In this document: positions 43,352 through 53,156 of the stretch, one piece after another
How positions within the stretch are numbered: position 1 is the first letter of the stretch
How the letters are laid out: each line of letters starts with the position of its first letter
DNA from: Acidobacteriota bacterium
Lineage (GTDB): Bacteria > Acidobacteriota > Vicinamibacteria > Vicinamibacterales > UBA8438
Reading direction: 5' to 3'
Length of the DNA stretch: 64,000 nucleotides
Assembly (NCBI GenBank): GCA_009861545.1
Contig: VXME01000102.1
Location: forward strand, 1 to 64,000
Program-made: the position numbers and the translations under genes
The notes under the pieces: model-generated
The model's database searches: none
What the model saw: the letters and a program-made list of their open reading frames with translations, nothing else
What the model was told of the DNA's origin: nothing

Positions 43352-45714
43352 TGGAGACGATGGCGCTGAAACGGACGGCGGTCGTCGCGGGCATCGTCGT
43401 GGCGTCGGGTCTGACCGGCGCGGGTCCGGTACCGGCGCAGGAAGCCGAGGACACCCGGGCGGCCGTCACGGCCCGCGCCGCGCTCGACCGCTACTGCGTC
43501 ACCTGCCACAACGAACGCCTGCGCACGGCGGGGCTGGCCCTCGACACGGCCGATCCGGGACACGTCGGCGACGCCCCCGAGATCTGGGAGAAAGTGGTGC
43601 GGAAGCTCCGCACCGGCATGATGCCGCCCGCACCGCGCCCGCGGCCGGACGCGGAAACCTACTCCGCGGTCGTCGGCTACCTGGAAGCCGCTCTCGACCG
43701 CGCCTCGGACGCGAGCCCCGATCCGGGGCGGCCCGCGTTGCAGCGACTCAACCGCGCCGAGTTCACCAACGCGGTCCGGGACCTGCTGGCGCTGGAGGTC
43801 GACGGGCGGGCCCTGCTGCCGGCGGACGATTCGGGCTACGGATTCGACAACATCGGCGACGTGCTGTCGGTCTCGCCGGGGCTGTTGGAACGCTACCTGC
43901 TGGCGGCCGCGAAGATCAGCCGCCGCGCTGTCGGCGACCCGACGCTGCGCCCGGCCACCGCCGTCTACAAGACGTCGCCGCTGCTCTCGCAGGACGGCCG
44001 CGTCAGCGAGGATCTGCCGTTCGGGTCCCGCGGCGGTCTCGCGGTGCGGCACCACTTCCCACTCGACGCGGAATACGTGGTTCGGGTGGCCCTGCGGGGA
44101 CGCGCACGCGCCGGGCACCAACTGGAGATCCGTCTCGATCGCGAACGCGTCCGGCTCTTCGACCTGGCGGGAAGGGAGCCGCTGGCGGTACGCATTTCGG
44201 TGACCGCCGGCGCCCGGCTGCTGGGCGCTTCCTTCGTCGAGGAAATCGGGCGTTCGCTGCCGGTCGACGGGCGGCCGGCGCCGCCCCCGATCACCAGCTT
44301 CGCCTTCACGCTCTATCCGAACGCCCCGTCCGTGGAACGCATCGAGGTCGTCGGTCCCTTCGACGGACGAGCGCCCGCGGACACCCCGAGCCGCCGGGCC
44401 ATCTTCATCTGCCACCCGAGCGAAGAAACCGACGAACGGCCGTGCGCCGAGCGGATCCTCACGTCGCTCGCACGCCGTGCGTACCGGCGGCCGGTGACCG
44501 CCGCCGACACCGCGCCCCTCCTCGCCGCCTTCGAGGCGGGCCGGGACGCGGGCAACGGCTTCGACGACGGCATCCGGTGGGCCCTCGAGGCGCTGCTCGT
44601 GTCGCCGAAGTTCCTGTTCCGAGTGGAACGCGAGCCGGCGGACGCGGCGCCGGACGCCCCCTACCGTATCGCCGACCTCGACCTGGCCTCGCGGCTGTCG
44701 TTCTTCCTGTGGAGCAGCATCCCGGACGACGAGCTCGTGGAGCTGGCCGCCCGCGGGGAGTTGAGCGACCCGGCCGTGCTGGAATCGCAGGTCCGCCGGA
44801 TGCTCGCCGACCCGCGCTCTCGGGCTCTGGTGGAGAACTTCGCCGGCCAGTGGCTCTATCTCCGCAACCTGCGCACGGTGACGCCGGACACCACGCGGTT
44901 TCCCGCGTTCGACGACAACCTCCGGCAGGCGCTCCAACGAGAGACCGAGCTGCTCTTCGGAAGTCAGCTCCGAGAGGACCGCAGCGTCCACGACCTGCTG
45001 CGAGCCGACTACACCTACGTCAACGAACGGCTGGCCCGGCACTACGGCATTCCCAACGTCTACGGGAACCACTTCCGCCGCGTGCAGTACCGCGACGACC
45101 GGCGGGCCGGCCTGCTCGGTCACGGGAGCATCCTGACGGTGACCTCCTATCCGCACCGCACCTCCCCGGTGCTGCGGGGGAAGTGGCTGCTCGAGAATCT
45201 TCTGGGCGCGCCGCCGCCGCCGCCGCCCGACATCCCGGAGCTCGGCGGAGACGACGCCGCCGCTGTACCGGCCACGATGCGCGAGCGCATGGCGCAGCAT
45301 CGGGCCAGCCCCGCGTGCTCGACCTGTCACGCGAAGATCGATCCGCTGGGATTCGCCCTCGAGAACTTCGACGCGGTCGGACGCTGGCGCGCGAGTGAGG
45401 ACGGAACGGCCACCGCCATCGACGCCTCGGGCGAGCTGCCCGACGGCGCCCCGTTCGACGGCCCCGCCGCGTTCCGCGACGCGCTGCTGCGCTCGCCGTG
45501 GGCCACCGAGTTCGCCACCGCCGTCACCGAGAAGCTGCTGACCTACGCGCTCGGGCGCGGGCTGGACCACCGCGACGCGCCGGCCGTGCGCCGGATTCTT
45601 CGGAACGCCGAGGCCGGCGGCTATCGCTGGTCGTCGCTGATTCTCGGTATCGTCGAGAGCGCGCCGTTCCGGATGCGGAAACCGTTGGACGCGAGCGACC
45701 ACAGCGCACCGTAG
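43351..45714 (+). CDS. Di-heme DUF1592-type exported cytochrome (module C)
   Basis: This 787-residue protein is the shortest of the four. After a Sec signal the first heme site CVTCH is at residues 49-53, then the DUF1592/1588 core with LASRLSFFLWSSIPDDELVEL, and a second CSTCH followed by KIDPLGFALENFDAVG and the DUF1585 tail. I take ATG 43351, whose A is the last base of the ankyrin stop; ATG at 43360 is an alternative. In this module the order is ankyrin, DUF1592, DUF1552. Confidence 0.92.
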   Translation: METMALKRTAVVAGIVVASGLTGAGPVPAQEAEDTRAAVTARAALDRYCVTCHNERLRTAGLALDTADPGHVGDAPEIWEKVVRKLRTGMMPPAPRPRPDAETYSAVVGYLEAALDRASDASPDPGRPALQRLNRAEFTNAVRDLLALEVDGRALLPADDSGYGFDNIGDVLSVSPGLLERYLLAAAKISRRAVGDPTLRPATAVYKTSPLLSQDGRVSEDLPFGSRGGLAVRHHFPLDAEYVVRVALRGRARAGHQLEIRLDRERVRLFDLAGREPLAVRISVTAGARLLGASFVEEIGRSLPVDGRPAPPPITSFAFTLYPNAPSVERIEVVGPFDGRAPADTPSRRAIFICHPSEETDERPCAERILTSLARRAYRRPVTAADTAPLLAAFEAGRDAGNGFDDGIRWALEALLVSPKFLFRVEREPADAAPDAPYRIADLDLASRLSFFLWSSIPDDELVELAARGELSDPAVLESQVRRMLADPRSRALVENFAGQWLYLRNLRTVTPDTTRFPAFDDNLRQALQRETELLFGSQLREDRSVHDLLRADYTYVNERLARHYGIPNVYGNHFRRVQYRDDRRAGLLGHGSILTVTSYPHRTSPVLRGKWLLENLLGAPPPPPPDIPELGGDDAAAVPATMRERMAQHRASPACSTCHAKIDPLGFALENFDAVGRWRASEDGTATAIDASGELPDGAPFDGPAAFRDALLRSPWATEFATAVTEKLLTYALGRGLDHRDAPAVRRILRNAEAGGYRWSSLILGIVESAPFRMRKPLDASDHSAP

Positions 45715-45734
45715 CGGACGATAGAGGTGCAGAG

Positions 45735-47090
45735 ATGATCATCACGAAGAAGACGCTTCCCCGCCGTACGGTGCTCCGCGGTCTCGGCGCCTCGCTGGCG
45801 CTGCCCCTGCTGGACGGTATGGTCCCGGCGTTTGCGGCGATCCGCAACTCGGCGGCCAGCCCCGTCCGTCGCTTCGGCGCCGTCTACGTGCCGAACGGCG
45901 TCGAGATGCGCGCCTGGACCCCCGGGGGAACCGGCACGGCGCTGGAGTTGACGCCCGTCCTCGAGCCGCTGGCGCCGGTGCGCGAGCGGGTCAACGTGCT
46001 GAGCGGCCTGGCCGACAAGGTGGCCATCCCGCGCGAGGGCGAAGGGGTCGGAGATCACGCCCGCGCCGCGTCGACGTGGTTGACCGGCGTGCACGTCAAG
46101 AAGACCGAGGGACCCGACATCCGGGCCGGCGTCTCCGTGGATCAGATTGCCGCCCGTGCTTTCGGCAACGAGACCCAGCTCGCCTCACTGGAGCTGGCCA
46201 TCGATTCGGTCGAGGTGCTCGGCGCGTGCGATCAGGGCTATAGCTGCGCCTACACGAACACCATCGCCTGGCGCACGCCGACCACGCCGTTGCCGATGGA
46301 GAACAACCCGCGCGCGGTGTTCGAGCGCCTTTTCGGCGCCACCGACAGCACGGACGTCCAGGCGCGGCTGGCCCGCCTCCGCCAGGACCGCAGCATCCTC
46401 GATTTCGTGACCGACGAGGCGGACGCGCTGCAGCGCACCCTGGGCGCCGGTGACCAGCGCAAGCTCGCCCAGTATCTCGACGCGGTGCGCGACGTCGAGC
46501 GGCGCATCCAGATGGCCGAGCGCCAGAGCGACCGCGAGATCCCGGTCGTCGAGCAGCCGGCCGGCATCCCGGACACGTTCGAGGAGCACTGCCGGCTGAT
46601 GTTCGACCTGCTGATCCTGGCCTACCAGACCGACCTGACGCGCGTCAGCACGTTCATGTTCGGCAGGGAGGTCAGCGGCCGGTCGTTCCCCGAGATCGGC
46701 GTGCCGGGCGGCCACCACGGCTACTCGCACCACCAGAACGACCCCGAGAACCTGGCGATGCTCGCCCGGATCAATACGCATCACATCCGGCAGTTCGGCT
46801 ACTTCCTGGAGAAGATGCAGTCGATCCCGGACGGCGACGGCTCGCTGCTCGACCACTCGCTGTTCGTCTACGGCGCGGGCATCAGCGACGGCAACCTGCA
46901 CTTCCACCTCGACCTGCCGACGCTGCTGGCCGGCGGAGCCGCGGGGCGCGTGCGGGGCGGCCGCCATCTGCGCTACGACCACGACACGCCGCTGTCGAAC
47001 CTGCACGTCGCCGTGCTCGAGAAGCTGGGGCTGCCGGTGGAGACCTTCGGGGACAGCACGGGCAAGCTGCAATACCTGACGGGAATCTAG
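45735..47090 (+). CDS. Tat-exported DUF1552 protein (module C)
   Basis: This 451-residue protein has a Tat signal PRRTVLRGLGASLALPLL, then RFGAVYVPNGVEMRAW, the paired-cysteine CDQGYSCAYTNTIAW, MENNPRAVFERLFG, KLAQYLDAVRDVERRI, GVPGGHHGYSHHQNDP and LLDHSLFVYGAGISDGN. It starts 20 bases after the DUF1592 stop with GAGGTG as ribosome-binding site, rather than overlapping it. The module is otherwise collinear. Function unknown. Confidence 0.92.
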   Translation: MIITKKTLPRRTVLRGLGASLALPLLDGMVPAFAAIRNSAASPVRRFGAVYVPNGVEMRAWTPGGTGTALELTPVLEPLAPVRERVNVLSGLADKVAIPREGEGVGDHARAASTWLTGVHVKKTEGPDIRAGVSVDQIAARAFGNETQLASLELAIDSVEVLGACDQGYSCAYTNTIAWRTPTTPLPMENNPRAVFERLFGATDSTDVQARLARLRQDRSILDFVTDEADALQRTLGAGDQRKLAQYLDAVRDVERRIQMAERQSDREIPVVEQPAGIPDTFEEHCRLMFDLLILAYQTDLTRVSTFMFGREVSGRSFPEIGVPGGHHGYSHHQNDPENLAMLARINTHHIRQFGYFLEKMQSIPDGDGSLLDHSLFVYGAGISDGNLHFHLDLPTLLAGGAAGRVRGGRHLRYDHDTPLSNLHVAVLEKLGLPVETFGDSTGKLQYLTGI

Positions 47091-47107
47091 GACGTTCAGG
47101 CGACCCG

Positions 47108-47269
47108 TCAGCGAGCGGCGCGGCCCACGAGCCCCTGAAAGGTGCGCTCGACGAAGTCGTCCACACCGGGGACGAACAGCACCGAGAGGACCGTGACGGC
47201 CACAGCGGCGGCGATGCTCCAGTAGAAGTAGTTCATCGCCCGGTCCGGGGACAGTTCCGGGAATCCCAT
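47108..47269 (-). CDS. Small one-helix protein
   Basis: This 53-residue protein has one hydrophobic helix (about residues 16-34, WSIAAAVAVTVLSVLF) and a short charged C-terminal tail. It follows the 47275 gene by five bases and is convergent with module C. The base composition and the tight spacing make it likely real, but there is no family match. Confidence 0.55.
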   Translation of the reverse strand: MGFPELSPDRAMNYFYWSIAAAVAVTVLSVLFVPGVDDFVERTFQGLVGRAAR

Positions 47270-47274
47270 TGCCG

Positions 47275-47793
47275 TCAGTCCCTCGGGGCCGCCTCGAAGA
47301 CCCAGGAATCGCCTGCTTCCACCGACGCGCGGGTCACCTGCGACGGGTACTTGTCGCGGATGGCGGCAGCGATGCCGTCCAGTATCTCCCCGGATTCGAT
47401 CCGCACCAGCCGGCGGTCGTAGCGCTTGCCCTCGATCCGGAGAACCGCCCGGCCGTCGCGCTCCGCCTGCACCGGCCACCGCTTCCACAACCGCCCCACG
47501 GCGGTGCCCATGTAGCCGGACCAGACGTAGAGCCGGCCGTCGTGCTCCGTCGTCCAGATGCGGCGCGACCGGGGAGGATCCAGCAACTGCAGCTCGATGG
47601 TGGGGATGTCCCTCACGAAGCTCCAGTCCGGTTCGGGGCCGGCGTACAACTCGCCGGCCACCAGGGGGCCGCCGGAGAACAGCCGGTTCGGTCCATCGGC
47701 GAACCGCTGCTTGACCGCCGCGGTGGTGACCGCCGCCACCGGGATCGACAGCAGGCAACCGGCGACGATCAGCACGCGAATGACCATGCTCAT
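47275..47793 (-). CDS. Membrane-anchored protein with a split-barrel-like domain
   Basis: This 172-residue protein has an N-terminal signal anchor (about 4-24). The rest resembles the split beta-barrel of nitroreductase/DUF2255-like proteins: RIWTTEHDGRLYVWSGY, then a helix LWKRWPVQA, and AVLRIEGKRYDRRLVRI with a C-terminal AIRDKYP helix. Flavin or F420 binding is possible but not demonstrated. A second start six bases downstream (47787) is possible. It is divergent from the 5'-nucleotidase gene across the hairpin repeat at 47814. Confidence 0.65.
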   Translation of the reverse strand: MSMVIRVLIVAGCLLSIPVAAVTTAAVKQRFADGPNRLFSGGPLVAGELYAGPEPDWSFVRDIPTIELQLLDPPRSRRIWTTEHDGRLYVWSGYMGTAVGRLWKRWPVQAERDGRAVLRIEGKRYDRRLVRIESGEILDGIAAAIRDKYPSQVTRASVEAGDSWVFEAAPRD

Positions 47794-47813
47794 GACGCAT
47801 TCAGTCTAGGGGT

Positions 47814-47853
47814 CTGCGCCGCAGAACGCAACGGCGTGAGTCCTGCGGCGCAG
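47814..47853. repeat. Hairpin made of two copies of the CTGCGGCGCAG element
   Basis: CTGCGCCGCAG (47814-47824) and CTGCGGCGCAG (47843-47853) are 11-bp inverted arms around an 18-base loop, between divergent genes. The arm sequence is the same element as at 36-46 and 21124-21134. Confidence 0.5.
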
Positions 47854-47891
47854 GCTCCCGCCGCATCCCCCCGGGAGAGGGTCGAGCCCGG

Positions 47892-47897
47892 TAGAAT
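47892..47897 (+). promoter_or_regulatory. TAGAAT six bases upstream of a start codon
   Basis: TAGAAT ends six bases before the ATG at 47904, so a transcript would begin at or very near the start codon. No ribosome-binding site is present. Confidence 0.45.
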
Positions 47898-47903
47898 TCC
47901 GCC

Positions 47904-49676
47904 ATGAGGTGCCTGCTCCGGCCGATTGTCGCCGCGCCCGCGCTGGTTGCCGCCTGCGTTCTGCTCGCGGGGGCGTCTCCGGCGGAGCAGGTTCCCTCGA
48001 CCGATCAGGACGGCGCCATCGACCGCGTCACGCTTTCCATCATCGGCACCACCGACCTGCACGGCCGCGTCTTCCCGAACGACCGACAGGGAGGGGTCGC
48101 GCTGCTGGGCGGGTACCTGCGCAACCTGCGCGCGGCGAGGGCGGCCGACGGGGGCGCCGTGCTGCTGCTGGACGCGGGCGACACCTTCGAGGGCGGAATC
48201 GCCGCCAACATCTCGGAAGGGGCCCTCGTCGTCGACGCCTACAATGCGCTCGGCTACGACGCGCTCGCCATTGGCAACCACGAGTTCGACTACGGGGCCC
48301 TCGACACCGCGGCGCGGGACGGCCGAACGCCCGACATGCGCGGCGCGCTCAAGGCCGCCGCCGCCCGCGCACGGTTTCCGTTTCTCGCGGCGAACTTGAT
48401 CGATGCGGCGACGGGACGCCCGGTGGCGTGGCCGAACGTCCGGCCGTCCACACTCGTCGACGCCGCGGGCCTCCGGGTGGGCATCGTCGGCATCATGACC
48501 CGCTACGCGCTCACGAGAACGCTCGCCGCCAACGTCCAGGGACTCGACACGACGGCGCTCGAACCCGCCGTCGAGCACGAGGCGCGTCGCCTGCGCCGGC
48601 GCGGCGCCGACCTCGTGCTGGTGCTCGCGCACGCCGGCGGCGCCTGCTTCCGATTCGACGATCCCACCGACCTGTCGTCGTGCGACGACGATGCCGAGAT
48701 CTTCGAGCTGGCCCGGCGGCTGCCACCCGGCCTGGTCGACGCGATCGTCGCCGGCCACTCCCACGGGGCGGTGGCGCACGAGGTGGCGGGCATCCCGATC
48801 GTCCAGGCCTACTCGCGCGGGAGCGCCTTCGCGCGGGTCGACCTGACCGTCGAGCGCGGCGCCGGGGTCGTGTCCGCCCGGCTCTTCCCGCCCCAGGCGG
48901 TCTGCGCCGCCGTCGCGCCGGACGGCTGGTCCTGCGCGACCGGCGGCGGCACGCCCGCGGCCTACGAGGGTGCGCCCGTCCGGCCCGACGCATCGATCGT
49001 CGCTGCGATGCAGCCCGCGCTCGACCGGGTGAACCGCTGGCGCGCCGAGCCGCTCGGCGTCACCCTGGACACACCGCTCCCGCGGAATCCCGACGGCATC
49101 GAATCGCCGCTCGCCAACCTCTTCGCGGATGCGATCCTGGCTGCCGCGCCGGGCGCGGACCTCGCGATCGGCATGGGCGGCAGGCGGGCGGGGCTGCGCA
49201 GGGATCTGCCGGCGGGGGCGCTCACCCGCGGCCCCCTCTACGACGTGTTCGCCTTCGACAACCGCATCGCCGAGCTGGTGATGACCGGCGCCCAGGTGCG
49301 GCAGGCCCTGGCCCGCGAGTTGACGCGCGAGCTGGCGCGCAGCCGGCGCGGAATCCCCAGCGTGTCGGGCATCCGCGTGCGGGTGACGTGCGACGGGGAT
49401 CGGCGGGAGTTGGAGATCTTCCGTCCATCGGGAGCCCCGATCGGCCCGGACGATACGCTCGTCGTGGCGACCACGGATTTCTTCGCCCGGCGCGCCGCGC
49501 GCGACGCTGTCGCCGCGCCCCCGGCCGCGGCGCAGGCGTCGGCGCCGCTGGTCCGGGAGGCGGTCTCCGACTGGCTCATTGCCCGCGGCGGACGGCTCGA
49601 TGCCGCCGATTTCGTTACACCGCCGCGCTGGGACACGCCGGCGCGCGGATCCTGCCTCGCCGGGACATCTCGATAG
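47904..49676 (+). CDS. Exported 5'-nucleotidase / 2',3'-cyclic phosphodiesterase, UshA-like
   Basis: This 590-residue protein has a Sec signal (about 1-27), an N-terminal metallophosphatase domain and a C-terminal 5_nucleotid_C domain (about 350-560). The five metal-site motifs are in order: TTDLHGR, LLLDAGDTFEG, AIGNHEFDYG, VLVLAHAGG and AGHSHGAV. The C-terminal domain shows NLFADAILAAAPGADLAIG and YDVFAFDNRIAELVMTGAQV. It would remove phosphate from nucleotides in the periplasm for salvage of nucleosides and phosphate. A TonB-dependent receptor with a phosphate-box-like repeat lies 3 kb away. The leader is predicted to be absent. Confidence 0.93.
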   Translation: MRCLLRPIVAAPALVAACVLLAGASPAEQVPSTDQDGAIDRVTLSIIGTTDLHGRVFPNDRQGGVALLGGYLRNLRAARAADGGAVLLLDAGDTFEGGIAANISEGALVVDAYNALGYDALAIGNHEFDYGALDTAARDGRTPDMRGALKAAAARARFPFLAANLIDAATGRPVAWPNVRPSTLVDAAGLRVGIVGIMTRYALTRTLAANVQGLDTTALEPAVEHEARRLRRRGADLVLVLAHAGGACFRFDDPTDLSSCDDDAEIFELARRLPPGLVDAIVAGHSHGAVAHEVAGIPIVQAYSRGSAFARVDLTVERGAGVVSARLFPPQAVCAAVAPDGWSCATGGGTPAAYEGAPVRPDASIVAAMQPALDRVNRWRAEPLGVTLDTPLPRNPDGIESPLANLFADAILAAAPGADLAIGMGGRRAGLRRDLPAGALTRGPLYDVFAFDNRIAELVMTGAQVRQALARELTRELARSRRGIPSVSGIRVRVTCDGDRRELEIFRPSGAPIGPDDTLVVATTDFFARRAARDAVAAPPAAAQASAPLVREAVSDWLIARGGRLDAADFVTPPRWDTPARGSCLAGTSR

Positions 49677-49707
49677 CGCATATGGCGGATCAGGTCCGGG
49701 GGGCCGA

Positions 49708-50517
49708 TTGAGCCGCACCGCCCCGCCGCGGCTCCTGCGCCGCTACCTGCGCATCGCGTCGCTGGCGCTGGTCACCGGGGTCTTCTTCGCCATCCTGTGG
49801 ACGGCCCTCGCCCTGCTCCTGCCGGCGCCGCGCCTGCGACGGCCTGCCCGCAACGCGATCTTCCGCGCCTGGGCCCGCATCTGCCTGCGCATCATCGGCG
49901 GACGCGTGCGGGTGGAGGGGCCTGCCCCGCGGACGCCCTTCCTCCTCGTGTGCAACCACCTCGGCTACGTGGACATTCCGGCGCTGGCGTCCTGCGCCGA
50001 CGCCTGGTTCGTCGCCAAGATGGAGATGCGCTCGTGGCCGATCGTCGGAATCCTCTGCCGTTCGGTGGGCACCATCTTCATAGACCGGAAGACGGGCCGT
50101 GACGTGCTGCGCGTCAATCGGCTCATCGAGGACGTGCTGCGCCGCGGCTACGGCGTTGTCATCTTCCCCGAGGGAACGAGCACGCAGGGGTTCGAGGTCC
50201 GCCGCTTTCGCACCTCTCTTCTCGACCACGCGGCGCGCACCGGGATGCCGGTTCACGCGGCGGCGCTCACCTACCGCACGGCCCCCGAGGAGCCGCCGGC
50301 GCACCTGTCGGTCTGCTGGTGGGGCGACGCCCCCCTCTTCGCCCACGCGCAGCGGCTCTTCGAGCTTCGGCGCTTCGACATCGTCGTGCGCTTCAGTCCC
50401 GTCGCGGCCAGCGCCAGCGACCGCAAGGAACTGGCCGGGCGCCTGCACCGGGAGGTAGAACGCATCTTCGAGCCCGTCGTCCCGCCGGACCAGCGCGCCG
50501 TCGAGACCGGCTTCTGA
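49708..50517 (+). CDS. 1-acyl-sn-glycerol-3-phosphate acyltransferase-like protein
   Basis: This 269-residue protein is a PlsC-type membrane acyltransferase. An N-terminal helix (about 15-37) anchors it, and the catalytic HxxxxD motif is in CNHLGYVDIPAL (near 90), with the phosphate-binding FPEGTSTQGFEVRRFR near 155. The likely role is acylation of lysophosphatidate or an aminoacyl/ornithine lipid. I start it at TTG 49708, just after a G-run; the open frame extends further upstream into the preceding gene but without a good ribosome site. It follows the 5'-nucleotidase gene by 31 bases. Confidence 0.85.
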   Translation: MSRTAPPRLLRRYLRIASLALVTGVFFAILWTALALLLPAPRLRRPARNAIFRAWARICLRIIGGRVRVEGPAPRTPFLLVCNHLGYVDIPALASCADAWFVAKMEMRSWPIVGILCRSVGTIFIDRKTGRDVLRVNRLIEDVLRRGYGVVIFPEGTSTQGFEVRRFRTSLLDHAARTGMPVHAAALTYRTAPEEPPAHLSVCWWGDAPLFAHAQRLFELRRFDIVVRFSPVAASASDRKELAGRLHREVERIFEPVVPPDQRAVETGF

Positions 50518-50568
50518 CGAAACCGGTTCGCGCTCGCCACGGTCGGGACCCGGGAACCCGTCGCCGCG

Positions 50569-53079
50569 TCAGAACTCGAAGTGCAGCATCACCGAGTAGG
50601 TCCTCGGCGCCCCGAGCATGACCTGGTTGGCATAGATGAACGACGGATCGGTCTGCCCCAGGTAGAAGATGTCGGACCATGAGGCGTACGCCGCGTCGGT
50701 CAAGTTGTCGACGTTGAACGTCACGCGCACGGGGTCGAGCGTCAGCGCGACGTAGGCATCCGCATGCGCGTAGCCGTTGAGGACGATCGCGTTCGCGTTG
50801 TTGGCCTGGCGATCGCCGACGATGCGCACCGTGGCGCCCGCCTCCAGCGGCGCGCCGCCGATGTTCCGGTAGCTGCCCCAGAGATTGCCGGCGGCAGTCG
50901 GCACGTTGGGCGGGGTGTTCCCCGCGAACCGGACGAAATTGGCCGACGGCACGAACTCCGCGTCCGTGTAGGCCACGCTCGCGCCGATCTGCGCGTCGGT
51001 GTTCGGGCGAGCGGATACCGACAACTCCAGTCCGCGCGACTGGATGCCGCCGATCGTCGTGGCGCTGTCCAGGGCGAACCGCTCCAGGATGTCGTCCCGC
51101 TCGATGTCGAACCAGGCGGCAGTGACCTGCGTGCGACCCCCGTCGAGGTCGGCCTTCAGACCGACCTCCCACTGCCGTGCGTCGGTGAGGTCGAAATCCT
51201 GGTTCGCGTTGACCAGAAAGATGTTGGCGTTGACGGGATCCTTCGCGTTGCTCAACTGGCCGTACGCCACCAAGTCGTCGCGCAGGTTCACGACCGCGCC
51301 GGTGCGCCAGCTCCACCAGCGGAAGTCGCGCACGAAGCCGCTCGGCTCCACCGCGCCGACGGCGTCGCGATTGACCCGCTCGAGGCTCATGCCGTCATGC
51401 CGCAGGGCGCCGGCCAGCCTGACGCGATCGCCCAGCGGCAGGGAGTCCTCGATGAAGAACGCCCACGAATCGATGTACGTGGGACTGACGCCGCGCAGCT
51501 CGCGCTGCCCGTAGGTGCCGGGCACCGGGTTGAAGACATCGACCATGTCGCCCGGTACGAGCGGGAGCTGCCGGCGGAATCCGCGACCGCGCTCGAAGTC
51601 GAGCGTGGACGCCTCGAAGCCGACGGTGGCCCGGTTCTCGAGCCCGCCGACCGGGGTCCTGATGTCGAGGTGCACGCGGTCCCCGAACAGTTTCTGGTCG
51701 TGGTCGACGAAGAAGTAGCCGTAGTAGCGCTGGATCTGGCCCACTGTCGTGCAGACGTCGACGACGGCGGTGCAGTACGGAAAGCCTTCCGCGTTCTGCC
51801 AGTTCCGCTTGGCGTTGAAGTTGTAGACCGTGTTGCGCAGCGTGACCTGATCGCTCAGCTGCACCTCGGCGTCGGCGCGCAGCAGGAGCTGCGTCGAATC
51901 GTTCACCGCGTCCGTCACGTTGTAATTGAGGAAACGCGTGCGCGCATCGATTCCCTCGCCGGTGGTGGTGGAGATCACGTCGAGCGGTTCGCCGATCACC
52001 GCGGCGGGCAGCAGCGGGGTGCCGAAATACGACCCGACGTCGTCGGTCAGGTAGTCCACGCTGAACCGCAACTCGGCCCGCGGGGCGGGTCGCCACAACA
52101 GGTTGCCGGTGACGTTGGACGAGCTCGGACTCATGCGCTCGACGAAGCCGTCGGAACCGTATCGGCTGACGTCGAAGCGGTACCAGAGCGTGTCGCTGAT
52201 CGGCCCGTTCGCGCCGACGGCCGTCTGATGCGTGTTGAACCGTCCGTACGAGAACAACGCGTTGTACTCGGGCGCGTCCGTCGCCATCGCCTGCTTGGTG
52301 ACGGCGTTCACCGTGCCGGCTACCGCGCCCTGGCCGTTGAGCACCGACGCCGGTCCGCGGAGCAGCTCGACGCGATCGAGGTTGAAGGTGTTCTGCGGCC
52401 GCATGACCATGTTGGCGGGGCCGAGCCAGATCCCGTCCCGCAGGACCGTGATCTGCGAGCGCGTGAACCCGCGCACCGAGAAGCTCGACGGCGCGGCCGG
52501 ACTGTGACCCGCGAGCACGCCCGGCACCGTCTCCAGCGCGTCGCTGATCCGCTGGAAGCCGCGCGTCTGCATGACCGCGCTGTCGATCACGTCTATCGAG
52601 GCCGGAATGTCCATGGCGCGCAGGCCCAGGCGGCTGCCGGCCTCCGTCGATTCGCCGAGCCCCAGCTCGCCGCGAATGCCGGTGACCGTAACGCGCTCTT
52701 CGAAGGCCGCTACCGGCAGCCGCAGGTCGAGGCGCACGGGCGAGCCCGCGGCGACCGTGATACGTGAGGTGAGCGGCGCGAATCCCTGCCGCCTGACCGT
52801 CAGGCTGTAATCCCCGGCCGGCACGTCGCTGAAGCTGAACGCGCCGTCGGATCCCGTGGTGGCCGACCGATCGAGCTCCTCGATAGTGACCACAGCCGCC
52901 GCCAGCGGCGCCCCGCCGCCTTCGTCCACGACCGTTCCCTGCACCATGCCCGACGGCTGGCCGGCCGCCGGAACCGCCACAAGCAACCCGAGCGCTGCAG
53001 TAAGCGCGGTGATAGCGCCACAGCTACTGCGCACGCGCGTTGCATCGATTACCGGTCCTGAATTCGAATCCGATCTCAA
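50569..53079 (-). CDS. TonB-dependent siderophore-type receptor with a CnaB-like N-terminal domain
   Basis: This 836-residue outer-membrane receptor has a Sec signal (about 20-41), a carboxypeptidase-regulatory/CnaB domain (about 43-115, VQGTVVDEGGGAPLAAAVVT), a TonB-box-like ERVTVTG, a plug with SISDALETVPGVLAG-type sequence and FSVRGFTRSQITVLRDG, and a 22-strand-type barrel to the C-terminal FEF. It most resembles ferric-siderophore receptors such as FhuA. TTG at 53079 is chosen because GAGGA lies seven bases upstream. It is convergent with the acyltransferase. It ends in the typical aromatic residue. Three 11-bp-spaced direct repeats upstream suggest control by a response regulator. It probably relies on the TonB fusion at 3385 or another TonB. 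Confidence 0.92.
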   Translation of the reverse strand: MRSDSNSGPVIDATRVRSSCGAITALTAALGLLVAVPAAGQPSGMVQGTVVDEGGGAPLAAAVVTIEELDRSATTGSDGAFSFSDVPAGDYSLTVRRQGFAPLTSRITVAAGSPVRLDLRLPVAAFEERVTVTGIRGELGLGESTEAGSRLGLRAMDIPASIDVIDSAVMQTRGFQRISDALETVPGVLAGHSPAAPSSFSVRGFTRSQITVLRDGIWLGPANMVMRPQNTFNLDRVELLRGPASVLNGQGAVAGTVNAVTKQAMATDAPEYNALFSYGRFNTHQTAVGANGPISDTLWYRFDVSRYGSDGFVERMSPSSSNVTGNLLWRPAPRAELRFSVDYLTDDVGSYFGTPLLPAAVIGEPLDVISTTTGEGIDARTRFLNYNVTDAVNDSTQLLLRADAEVQLSDQVTLRNTVYNFNAKRNWQNAEGFPYCTAVVDVCTTVGQIQRYYGYFFVDHDQKLFGDRVHLDIRTPVGGLENRATVGFEASTLDFERGRGFRRQLPLVPGDMVDVFNPVPGTYGQRELRGVSPTYIDSWAFFIEDSLPLGDRVRLAGALRHDGMSLERVNRDAVGAVEPSGFVRDFRWWSWRTGAVVNLRDDLVAYGQLSNAKDPVNANIFLVNANQDFDLTDARQWEVGLKADLDGGRTQVTAAWFDIERDDILERFALDSATTIGGIQSRGLELSVSARPNTDAQIGASVAYTDAEFVPSANFVRFAGNTPPNVPTAAGNLWGSYRNIGGAPLEAGATVRIVGDRQANNANAIVLNGYAHADAYVALTLDPVRVTFNVDNLTDAAYASWSDIFYLGQTDPSFIYANQVMLGAPRTYSVMLHFEF

Positions 53080-53156
53080 TTGTCTTTCCTCTCCATGCTT
53101 GTTCGGGCCACCGTACGCGGTCCAATTGATGAGTATCCAATGAAGCGGCCGGCCAC